DNA of 64,000 nt, taken from positions 2,170,001 to 2,234,000 of the forward strand of contig CP141202.1 in the NCBI GenBank assembly GCA_035609245.1, given 5' to 3'. This document shows positions 52,209 through 59,481 of the stretch, in pieces. Positions within the stretch are counted from its first letter, which is position 1. Every line of letters begins with the position of its first letter. The notes below the pieces were generated by a model that had not been told where the DNA came from, made no database searches, and saw only the letters and a program-made list of their open reading frames with translations. This DNA comes from Bacteroidales bacterium MB20-C3-3. GTDB lineage: Bacteria; Bacteroidota; Bacteroidia; Bacteroidales; UBA932. A program made the translations under genes and the position numbers.

Positions 52209-53714
52209 ATGACTAAGATACTGAAGATTCTTGCAAAGAAAATCAACCCCGATTCCGGGAAGTCTGAAGTTCTGCTGAGGCTGCGTCATGGACATGATAT
52301 AGCTCTCCGTGCTAAGACTCATCTATTCATCTCTTCTAAGTTTTTTGTCAAACAGAGAGAGGGGCTGGACGCCCCTGGAGAGATCGTTGTGAAATCCAGG
52401 ATCCCATCACCTGAAATTACCCAGGCAAAAGAGGTCAGAAACAAAGTTGAGGAGATGTGCAGGTTATTTGAAGATATGATAACCTCAGAAAAACCTGCCA
52501 ATATCACTTTAGACTGGCTCCAGAAAAAGGTAGACATGTATATTTATGGAGATGTGAGCGAACAAAGAGTTATAGTTCCAAAACCAAAAACGTTCTTCAA
52601 CCATTTTGATGATTACCTCGCATTATCCCATTTTTCAGTGACCCGGATAAACCACTTTCGTGTTTTGTATCGTGCCCTTAAGCGGTACTCTCTTTTCAAA
52701 AAATATGAAATAACATTTGATTCCTTAAATCCAATAATCCTTGTTGATTTTGAGGGATTTTTAAGAGAAGAACACACTTTTTTTAAGGTGATTAATAAAG
52801 CTTCAGGTAAGAATGATAATCAGAGTGGGGAAGTACTGGTTCCTGTCAAAAAATATGAAGCTGTTTTTAAGCAATTTCCGGAATGTCGTCCACCAAAACC
52901 AAGGGGAGATAATTATGTAAAAGGACTTCTTACACTTCTCAGGACATTCATTATTTGGGCAAATAAAACAGGAAAAACACAACATAATCCATTTAAGGAA
53001 CGTCAGATTTCAGAGTGTGTATATGGTACCCCAATTTTCATTACTGATGAGGAGCGAAGGATAATTTATGAAACAGATCTATCCTACGACAAACGCTTAG
53101 AGCAGCAGAGGGATATTTTTATATTTCAATGTTATATTGGTTGTAGAGTTAGCGATTTATACTCTATGCGCCAGTCTAACATAATAACAGAAAGAACATC
53201 AAGAGGAGATCGCAAGTGTATTAATTACATACCAAGAAAGACCAAAGAGGGTAATCCGATTACTGTATCTGTCCCTCTTAGTGAGACGGCCTTAAAAATT
53301 CTGAAGAAATATGAATATATGCAGAATGAGGTACTTGTAGACAATCGGTATTCAAAAGAGAATAAAAATAAAGCAATAAAGGTTAAGCCCTCTACTAAAT
53401 CTGATGCCCCCATTTTTCCTCTGATTGCACAACAACGTTATAATGAATATATCAAGGAGGTATTTAAAGCTAGTGGGATTACACGCTCAGTATCTCTGAT
53501 TAACCCAACCACAGGTGAAATTGAACAGAAAAGTATAGCAGATGTCGCTTCTTCGCACATGGCCAGAAGAACCTTTGTCGGTAACCTTTACAATAAGGTC
53601 CAGGATCCAAACCTGGTCGGCAGCCTCAGCGGACACAAAGAGGGAAGCAGGGCCTTTGCCAGGTATAGAACTATAAATATTGATATAAAAGCGGACCTGA
53701 TAGATAAGATGTAA
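52209..53714 (+). CDS. Tyrosine recombinase (integrase) of a mobile element
   Basis: 501 residues. An N-terminal arm-binding domain (about 1-90), a SAM-like core-binding domain (about 120-265) and the catalytic domain (about 275-501) with R in YIGCRVSDLYSMRQ near 310, HxxR in SSHMARRTFVGNL near 455, H in LSGHKEGSRAFARY and the nucleophile Tyr in the same segment. This is the Bacteroidota phage/ICE integrase type, not an integron IntI (no IntI-specific insert near the HxxR box). Its last 12 bases plus terminator are duplicated at 54777-54823. Confidence 0.92.
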   Translation: MTKILKILAKKINPDSGKSEVLLRLRHGHDIALRAKTHLFISSKFFVKQREGLDAPGEIVVKSRIPSPEITQAKEVRNKVEEMCRLFEDMITSEKPANITLDWLQKKVDMYIYGDVSEQRVIVPKPKTFFNHFDDYLALSHFSVTRINHFRVLYRALKRYSLFKKYEITFDSLNPIILVDFEGFLREEHTFFKVINKASGKNDNQSGEVLVPVKKYEAVFKQFPECRPPKPRGDNYVKGLLTLLRTFIIWANKTGKTQHNPFKERQISECVYGTPIFITDEERRIIYETDLSYDKRLEQQRDIFIFQCYIGCRVSDLYSMRQSNIITERTSRGDRKCINYIPRKTKEGNPITVSVPLSETALKILKKYEYMQNEVLVDNRYSKENKNKAIKVKPSTKSDAPIFPLIAQQRYNEYIKEVFKASGITRSVSLINPTTGEIEQKSIADVASSHMARRTFVGNLYNKVQDPNLVGSLSGHKEGSRAFARYRTINIDIKADLIDKM

Positions 53715-53790
53715 AAAATCGCCCTCAAATTGGGGGCGATAGTGTTTTTGGTGTCCTGTCCCAATTTAAAGTGCGGGACAGGTGGGACAG
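53694..53790 (+). repeat. Direct repeat 1: integrase 3' end, terminator and GGGACAG palindrome
   Basis: The first 47 bases (53694-53740) are identical to 54777-54823: they encode DLIDKM with the stop and contain the terminator ATCGCCC-TCAAATT-GGGGCGAT. The next 50 bases (GGTGTCCTGTCCC ... GGGACAGGTGGGACAG) are similar with several changes. Confidence 0.95.
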
Positions 53791-54000
53791 CAAATTTTAC
53801 ATACTTTTTTTAATATGATAGGGATTTAATTCTAAATTCATACCTGCCCAAGATTTTAGACCATTACAAAATAGCCCTTAAAACCCAGATTTTGTGGCAA
53901 TTTAAATTTTTAGTAACAAGGTTATCTATTTTGTCAAAACTTGTCAATCCATTAACTGATCTTTGTTAAAAATTATCGACAACTTTATAAAATATCAATT

Positions 54001-54639
54001 ATGGAAAACAAGCATCAGGTTCACAACTTAATTATTCTTGACGAGAGTGGCTCAATGGAGTCAATAAAAAACACCATTATCAAGGGATTTAATGAGCTGG
54101 TTCAGACTATTCACGGAATTGAAAAACAGTTTCCAGAGCAGGAGCACTTTATCTCCTTTGTAACATTCAACAGCCTTGGTACAAAATTTATACACCTTGT
54201 CGATCCTGCAGGTAAACTATCACAGATAGATGACAGAAAATACTGCCCTAACGCATGCACTCCTCTTTTTGATGCAATGGGTTTTGCGTTAGTTACACTG
54301 AAACAGGCTTTGACCGATAAAAGCAACTACAATGTTCTTGTAACCGTCCTCACAGACGGAGAAGAGAACAACTCTAAGGAGTACTCGGTAAACTCTATTA
54401 AGGCAATGGTTGAGGAGCTAAAACAAGAGAACTGGACATTCACATATATTGGAACAGATCATGATGTAGAGAAAATTGCTCTCTCAATCTCTATAACCAA
54501 CACACTGAAATTTAGCAGATCTGACGAAGATATTAAACAAATGTTCGATATTGACAAAAATGCCAGGATCAAATACAGTAAGAATGTATCTATGTTCGCA
54601 AACTTCAGCGACAATGATAATTATTTTGATAAAGAATAA
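54001..54639 (+). CDS. von Willebrand factor A domain protein
   Basis: 212 residues, one VWA domain: the MIDAS motif DESGS in LIILDESGSMESI near 15, T in ACTPLFDAMGFAL near 82, and D in VTVLTDGEENNSKEY near 117. Cytosolic, no signal peptide. TerY-like VWA proteins of this size act as metal-dependent adaptors in stress and defence clusters. It stands alone between two direct copies of the integrase 3' end, so it looks like the cargo of a small insertion unit. Confidence 0.88.
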   Translation: MENKHQVHNLIILDESGSMESIKNTIIKGFNELVQTIHGIEKQFPEQEHFISFVTFNSLGTKFIHLVDPAGKLSQIDDRKYCPNACTPLFDAMGFALVTLKQALTDKSNYNVLVTVLTDGEENNSKEYSVNSIKAMVEELKQENWTFTYIGTDHDVEKIALSISITNTLKFSRSDEDIKQMFDIDKNARIKYSKNVSMFANFSDNDNYFDKE

Positions 54640-54776
54640 ATGAAACACTTCAACTTTTTTCCTAAATCTTTTTTTCCAGGGACAAATCAGATTAAGCTTA
54701 TGTTTAACCTGCTTGCGAGTTTGCATGAAAAAATATATAACCATTAAACCTCAAGCTGAATATTCAAAATATAGCC

Positions 54777-54873
54777 GACCTGATAGATAAGATGTAAAAA
54801 ATCGCCCTCAAATTGGGGGCGATTGTTTTTTTGGTGTCCTGTCCCATTTTAATAGCGGGACAGATGGGACACT
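54777..54873 (+). repeat. Direct repeat 2: duplicated integrase 3' end
   Basis: Second copy of the 47-base block, 1083 bases after the first, with the degenerate GGGACAG palindrome after it. No integrase coding sequence precedes it. The stretch 54640-54776 before it holds no gene. Confidence 0.95.
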
Positions 54874-54908
54874 TGAGACAAATTTTGCCTGGCACTATCG
54901 TACTATAC

Positions 54909-54945
54909 CCGCTATTGGTTGGATATAATGCTTATTTATTTGTAT
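54909..54945 (-). repeat. Degenerate half attC-like site
   Basis: CCGCTATTGG then ATATAATGC matches the right half of the attC-like site at 58355-58478 (CCGCCATTGG, ATATTGC) but the GTTA core is lost. It marks where the cassette array is broken on its left side. Confidence 0.45.
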
Positions 54946-54958
54946 TTTGTATGTGTGG

Positions 54959-55083
54959 TAACGGTTTGCTATATGACCAGTGGCGGATTGCGGGCGACTT
55001 CCCTGTCAACAGTTACAAAACTTTGCGCGGGGCAGACGCTTTCAAGCTGCCACTGCGCCCGACATTGGTTATATTGCTTGTTA
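54959..55083 (-). other. attC-like recombination site 1
   Basis: 125 bases bounded by TAAC and GTTA. The outer parts pair: TAACGG-TTTGCTATATGACCA with TGGTTATATTGCTT-GTTA. Read on the minus strand it is the attC of the cassette carrying the gene at 55169-55714: its R'' box GCCGATAAC equals the reverse complement of that cassette's first bases (GTTATCGGC at 55842-55834). Its other side starts a further cassette that is truncated. Confidence 0.8.
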
Positions 55084-55168
55084 TCGGCTGGCTTTTTCTT
55101 TTGTTACACTTTCTTCATCAGAATTTAAAAGGTTCAGTTTTAATATTCGTAGATTCTTCATTCAATTC

Positions 55169-55714
55169 TTATAATTCCTCCATTGCTTCTTCAATAGCAA
55201 TATTAAAAAGATTATTTTCCAACTCTTCTATTTTGTTGTACTTCTTCATCTTTTTATAAATTCTCATAACATATTTTTCTTCCTCCCATCCTAAAACTAC
55301 AGCACTAAAGGCATAATATTTTGACGATTGTTTTAGTACGCAGGTTAATGTGAAACTATCTTTTCCCCCTTCTTTATAATAGGTCTTTAAATATTTTGCC
55401 TTCCTTGTTACGTTTAAACTGTCAGCTTGCAGCAATAACTCAGCCCAAGTTTCAGGTAAAAGCAGTTGCGAGCCATAAAGCATTGCCACAATAAATTCTG
55501 CAGGACTGTCTTCATATTTGGAAAAATCTTCATCTGGGAATAATCGTTCTATGTCTATGGCATATTGTGACTCACTAATATTACCTCTATTAATTAACAA
55601 TTCTGATAAATGTTTTCCAATTGCTTCTATTGTATTAGTTTTCTTTTCTTGAGCCACAATAGTTCCATTACCAACAAGTAAAGCAATGAAAAAGGATATA
55701 AGTATTCTTGTCAT
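55169..55714 (-). CDS. Cassette gene: secreted protein of unknown function
   Basis: About 181 residues from ATG 55714 (MTRILISFFIALLVGNGTIV), a clear signal peptide; an upstream in-frame ATG at 55750 adds 12 residues. The mature part is acidic and helical (HLSELLINRGNISESQYAID, RIYKKMKKYNKIEELENNLF). No family recognised. It is the only gene of its cassette, with its attC 85 bases downstream, the normal gene-attC order. Confidence 0.75.
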   Translation of the reverse strand: MTRILISFFIALLVGNGTIVAQEKKTNTIEAIGKHLSELLINRGNISESQYAIDIERLFPDEDFSKYEDSPAEFIVAMLYGSQLLLPETWAELLLQADSLNVTRKAKYLKTYYKEGGKDSFTLTCVLKQSSKYYAFSAVVLGWEEEKYVMRIYKKMKKYNKIEELENNLFNIAIEEAMEEL

Positions 55715-55838
55715 TCTTAGTATTAAATATTTTCGTTCTGTAAAATGCATATTGTCGGTTCTTTGTCTTCTTGTTTTATAGGCTATGTTTTAATTAAATA
55801 ATTAAAAACAGATGCTATCTCAGTTTTTAGCTTGCCGA

Positions 55839-55964
55839 TAACGGTTGATGGTATGGTGTCGTGCGGGATTACGAGGCGATTTCCTATCAGTTTACACCGA
55901 CTTTTTTTACGAGCCACGAACCTTCAAAAACCTCTGAAACCCGCATGCACTATACCATGTGTTA
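55839..55964 (-). other. attC-like recombination site 2
   Basis: 126 bases. TAACGGTTGATGGTATGGTG pairs with CACTATACCATGTGTTA, and GCGGG with CCCGC further in. Read on the minus strand it is the attC of the retron cassette; its R'' box GCAGGTAAC is the exact reverse complement of that cassette's first bases (GTTACCTGC at 58358-58350). The reverse transcriptase stop codon TAA lies inside the R'' box. Confidence 0.85.
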
Positions 55965-56996
55965 CCTGCTGGCATTTTTTAAGCCCTTTAGTATCTGTTT
56001 GTATTCTATAAATTCTTTATCTGCCGAATTCAGAGATAAAATGTAATTTATTTTTCCAAGTAAATGTTCCAAGTAATTATTCTTATTTTGATTGGTCTTT
56101 TCCATATGGCTTTGAATACCAAATTTCTTAATGTAAAACATTATATTTCGAATGTCATTTCTTTCTTTTTTGGGAACTTGTGGTATTTGATTTACAATAA
56201 TCCCTGAAATTATCTGTTGGTGATTCTGTTTCATAAGCTTTGTTTTCGTTCCTTTAATTTTTAACCCAAGCTTATTCAATTCCTGTCTAACCTTTTTTAC
56301 TAATTCTGTTGTTTTTATTTCACCTGAAAATGCTAAATCGTCCGCATATCGAGTATATTTAATATCATTTTCTCTGCAATAAATTGACATAGCGTCATCA
56401 AAACCGTTCAGGATTATATTTGATATATATGGACTTGTAGGAGCTCCTTGTGGTAGTTTGTTCTCTAGAAAACAAAGTTTTGTTAGTAAGTTTGATAGTA
56501 TTGCAGAATAACCTATGTCTTCAAACATTTTTTGAACTAACTCAAATTTTATAGAACCAAAGAAATCTTTTATATCCATTGTCAGAATTTTCTTTGATTT
56601 TGTGTGATATTTTACATGGTCTTTAATATTTCTTTTGTGGATATATGCTTTAGCATACCTACTGACTTTTACATTATACAAAATCTCTTGTAAAATCCAG
56701 TCTTGAATTTCTTTCATGCTAGGTAATGGTTCAGAAATTATCCGTGAACCACCATCTTTTTTCTTGATGGGGAAACTTCTATAAAAAGATTTCGAATAAA
56801 GAGCAGCTTTTTTAATATAGCTCTTATTATATCCAACAAGTGAGCAAAAATGCGAGGTATTATAAATTACAGGAAGGTCACGGCTTATTAAAGGTTCCGC
56901 ATATGCAAGACACTTATTAATATTTTCCACGGAGTATCCATTTTCCGAGGCTTTTATTACAAATTTGTTTTTGTAAGCTTCAAATTTCTTATTCAT
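55962..56996 (-). CDS. Retron reverse transcriptase
   Basis: About 344 residues from ATG 56996 (MNKKFEAYKNKFV). The frame extends further upstream to 57047, but that part is the retron RNA hairpin. RT motifs: FPIKKKDGGSRIISEP near 95, LTMDIKDFFGSI near 153, NKLPQGAPTSPYISNIIL near 195, the active site YTRYADDLAFSG near 235, and ISGIIVNQ near 277, the retron counterpart of the VTG motif. It has the size of bacterial retron RTs. It makes msDNA from the RNA encoded just upstream. Its last residues NASR and stop are within the attC R'' box. Confidence 0.93.
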   Translation of the reverse strand: MNKKFEAYKNKFVIKASENGYSVENINKCLAYAEPLISRDLPVIYNTSHFCSLVGYNKSYIKKAALYSKSFYRSFPIKKKDGGSRIISEPLPSMKEIQDWILQEILYNVKVSRYAKAYIHKRNIKDHVKYHTKSKKILTMDIKDFFGSIKFELVQKMFEDIGYSAILSNLLTKLCFLENKLPQGAPTSPYISNIILNGFDDAMSIYCRENDIKYTRYADDLAFSGEIKTTELVKKVRQELNKLGLKIKGTKTKLMKQNHQQIISGIIVNQIPQVPKKERNDIRNIMFYIKKFGIQSHMEKTNQNKNNYLEHLLGKINYILSLNSADKEFIEYKQILKGLKNASR

Positions 56997-57172
56997 ATCA
57001 AATTTCTTATTGAATGGGGAGCTGTTCACAGCCCCCATTCGAAACATCCGAGATTTTGAAATTTTAAATATCTTCGATTTTAAAATTTTAAAAGCTCGGA
57101 AAGCTTGAAAATATGTTCTCTACTAGGGAAGGTGACTTCACCACCCTTTTATTTTGCTAAAAATGAAGCTCG
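56976..57172 (-). ncRNA. Predicted retron msr-msd RNA
   Basis: Between the winged-helix gene and the RT. On the minus strand: a TTAGC motif (branch guanosine context; its TAG is also the stop of the winged-helix gene), hairpin AGGG-GGTG-AAGT-CACC-CCCT, a long stem TCCGAG, TTTT, AAATTTTAAA with the complementary side TTTAAAATTT, AAAA, CTCGGA, then hairpin GAATGGGG ... CCCCATTC. Possible a1/a2 pairing is AGCTTCA before TTAGC with TGAAGCT inside the RT start. Boundaries are approximate and the a1/a2 assignment is weak. Confidence 0.65.
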
Positions 57173-57471
57173 TCTTGCTTAGGCAAAAATATAAAATCTT
57201 TTTCTAAAACAGGAATTCTACTAGCATTTTTAGGTTCAATCCATTTATTTTTGTCTGTAATTTTTAATTTGCTTTCTAGTTCTCTAAATATTTCTTCCCC
57301 TTTTTTTGAAAGCGAAACATTATCACTTTCATAAATAATAAAGCCTTCAGATATAGCTTGACTAGTAATCTCTGAAATCTCTTTGTAGTCAAGACCTGCC
57401 CTTAAAAGTCGTTTGACATCACCATTATTTTTAATAATTGAAAATAGCGTATATAGGTGTTTTTCATTCAT
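57157..57471 (-). CDS. Winged-helix accessory protein of the retron
   Basis: 104 residues. A winged-helix-like fold is suggested by LFSIIKNNGDVKRLLRAGLD, EISEITSQAISEGFI and the wing VSLSKKGEEIFRELE. Type III retrons encode a winged-helix protein together with a phosphoribosyltransferase-like effector, as here. It lies between the PRTase gene (12 bases upstream) and the retron RNA, and its TAG stop forms part of the RNA's TTAGC. Probably a DNA-binding or msDNA-binding subunit of the toxin complex. Confidence 0.8.
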   Translation of the reverse strand: MNEKHLYTLFSIIKNNGDVKRLLRAGLDYKEISEITSQAISEGFIIYESDNVSLSKKGEEIFRELESKLKITDKNKWIEPKNASRIPVLEKDFIFLPKQDELHF

Positions 57472-57482
57472 AATCTAATCTT

Positions 57483-58328
57483 TTAATATCTTGGAAATGG
57501 CGCTTTTAATGTTTTTCCTTTATGCACATATTCTTTCCAAAAAATTGGAAATGTATTGTTTGGTGTTTTTATTAAAGTTACCAGAGCTTCTGACTTTTCG
57601 TATCCCAGTCTATATTCTTTGACTTTTGGTATTCTATCTTCGATTTTTTGCATAATTGCTAATTTAGTGGTTAAATCTGGTTCTTGATAATAACTACTAA
57701 TACCCTTATCCATTGATATGCCATATATACAATTAATGTTTCTTTCAATTAAAGACTTTAATGCAACTTCTTGGATTACAACAGTTGCAATTGACATATT
57801 ATCGTTTATTGTGTCATTTTTGAGTATTTCAGAAAGAGTATTCTCTAAAGTCTTTCCGCTACCAATAAAATCATCTACTAAAATGATATAATCCTTACTT
57901 GTAAGTTTCAGTTTATCAGAGCTAACGTCTTCAAATGACTCAAGAGTTTTAACTTTTATATTATCAAATTGAGGAAGTGAAGTTTTTAAACCAGTCATCA
58001 TATACATTACAGCGTGTCCACTTTTAGTGTCATTTTCATCATCTGGTTTAATAATCGGAAAAATATATAACCTTTCAATATCTTCTAAACGTTCTGCATA
58101 AAGCTTTTTAAGGATATTTCTTAAATGGGTTTGATAATCATTATATGTAACCCATGTATAACGGTCTGTCAATTCGAGTAATAAATCAACTTGCATATCA
58201 TCTAAAGATTCGATTAGTTCTCCAAATTTCTTTAAAGTTTCATCATGTCCTTCTATTTCAATCCATTTCTTACTAGTAAAGATTGAAAAAAGCTTCATTA
58301 TTTTGTTTAGTTCTACTTTCGTACTCAT
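57483..58328 (-). CDS. Phosphoribosyltransferase-like retron effector
   Basis: 281 residues. A PRTase motif ILVDDFIGSGKTLENTLSEI lies near 148-167 (PRPP-binding loop), preceded by an N-terminal helical part and followed by LGYEKSEALVTLIKTPNNTF near 245-264, the conserved end of PRTase-like retron effectors. In type III retrons this protein is the predicted toxic effector held in check by the RT-msDNA complex. It is the first gene in the cassette, starting 22 bases after the cassette core site. Enzyme activity is not shown. Confidence 0.82.
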   Translation of the reverse strand: MSTKVELNKIMKLFSIFTSKKWIEIEGHDETLKKFGELIESLDDMQVDLLLELTDRYTWVTYNDYQTHLRNILKKLYAERLEDIERLYIFPIIKPDDENDTKSGHAVMYMMTGLKTSLPQFDNIKVKTLESFEDVSSDKLKLTSKDYIILVDDFIGSGKTLENTLSEILKNDTINDNMSIATVVIQEVALKSLIERNINCIYGISMDKGISSYYQEPDLTTKLAIMQKIEDRIPKVKEYRLGYEKSEALVTLIKTPNNTFPIFWKEYVHKGKTLKAPFPRY

Positions 58329-58354
58329 TCTGTCTCTTTTTTTATGCTTGCAGG

Positions 58355-58478
58355 TAACGTTGGCAATATGGCCAGTGGCGGTTTGCGGGCTACGTCCTTA
58401 TCCACCGTTACAAACCTTGATACGGGACAGAAAGCTTCAAACTCCCACAGCCCCCGCCATTGGCTATATTGCGTGTTG
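58355..58478 (-). other. attC-like recombination site 3
   Basis: 124 bases. GCAATATGGCCAGTGGCGG near the left pairs with CCGCCATTGGCTATATTGC near the right (17 of 19), within TAAC and GTTG ends. Read on the minus strand, R'' is GGCTACAAC, the exact reverse complement of the first bases of its own cassette (GTTGTAGCC at 59316-59308). It is the most regular of the three sites. Confidence 0.88.
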
Positions 58479-58504
58479 TAGCCAGTTTTTATTTTTTTAA
58501 TCAT

Positions 58505-59284
58505 CTATTTATCTGTCCATTCTGGTGTTTTGCAATTACCCCCAATTATTTTCCAGTTATTAGTCTCCTTGTCATAAACAAATCGGAAATCAGGTATATA
58601 TCCATTTGTTCCACCACATGCAATGGAATAATTTGCTTCTCGAAAATGTAATCCATTTTTAAAGAAAATTCCTTTTTTTACTTTTAATGCCAAATAGCCG
58701 AAGTTTATATCAATAGTATCATTTGAAATCTGTTTATGAGTAACTCTATATAACTTTAATGACTTGCCGTGCTTATAGGCGTAATCAAATAATTCATCTG
58801 CTGAAAGAAATTTATAAACACTATTATGGTCAAAGTTATTTTTAATCCTATCAATCTGCTCGTTTGGCTCAATGAATTTCCATCCACTCGATAATTGCAA
58901 ATCAATCCGGCTGTTTAAGGCTTTTAAATAAATACTATCCAATGTCTGTTTGTCAATCTGCTCTTGATTGTTCGGTATTGTTTCAAGCAGCGAACTAATC
59001 TGTTTGAAATATTTTTTCTTGGGATAAATTAAAACTACTCCATTCCCGTTTCCATAAAGATATTTTTGCTCCTCACTTTTTAAAACTTCAATTTTATCTA
59101 TCCAATTGGGATTTATGGAATTTGGAATTGAGTCTAAAAAATATTCAGTTTTGTCCATTTTAATCACAAACTTGGGTAACGAATCAAGAGGCTCGTTATT
59201 TATTCGAACATTTATATCATTTTTATCCTGTCCGTAAGCTAAAAGTGAAAGCGAAAAAATCAATATTGAAAATATGTATCTCAT
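58505..59284 (-). CDS. Cassette gene: secreted protein of unknown function
   Basis: 259 residues with a signal peptide (about 1-18, LSLLAYG). A segment like a TonB-plug motif (IDKIEVLKSEEQKYLYGNGN, GVVLIYPKK) lies near 62-90, as in small carboxypeptidase- or plug-like proteins of Bacteroidota, followed by a C-terminal domain (about 125-259, RITHKQISNDT). No family is certain. It is the first visible cassette gene; its attC starts 22 bases after the stop. Confidence 0.75.
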   Translation of the reverse strand: MRYIFSILIFSLSLLAYGQDKNDINVRINNEPLDSLPKFVIKMDKTEYFLDSIPNSINPNWIDKIEVLKSEEQKYLYGNGNGVVLIYPKKKYFKQISSLLETIPNNQEQIDKQTLDSIYLKALNSRIDLQLSSGWKFIEPNEQIDRIKNNFDHNSVYKFLSADELFDYAYKHGKSLKLYRVTHKQISNDTIDINFGYLALKVKKGIFFKNGLHFREANYSIACGGTNGYIPDFRFVYDKETNNWKIIGGNCKTPEWTDK

Positions 59285-59307
59285 TTGCTGTTCGGTTTTC
59301 TAAAATT

Positions 59308-59316
59308 GGCTACAAC
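59308..59316 (-). other. First cassette core site (array boundary)
   Basis: GTTGTAGCC on the minus strand, matching the R'' of attC site 3. Upstream of it there is no palindromic partner, so it is the junction between the array and the element backbone, comparable to an attI/cassette junction. 59317-59481 holds no gene, only a small ATGACAT ... ATGTCAT hairpin. Confidence 0.6.
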
Positions 59317-59481
59317 TTGTTTATAGATCCATGTTTATTGAATATATCATTCCAAAAAATAGAGATATGTACACGTTTATGGAATAATGCATTTCTCTAA
59401 AACAAAATTAATTCATTGACAAAATTCTTTTAGGATAAAATATGACATCTATAAGAATGTCATGAAGTTAATTATTCTTTT

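Noticed and set aside
52209-53714. The tyrosine recombinase as the integron integrase of the cassette array
   Set aside because: It has an arm-binding N-terminus and the length of ICE/phage integrases; no IntI-specific insert is visible. The cassettes more likely depend on an integrase encoded elsewhere.
54813-55259. A 148-codon open frame crossing attC site 1
   Set aside because: It covers a palindromic recombination site and the 3' end of a real gene on the other strand; no start signal or family.
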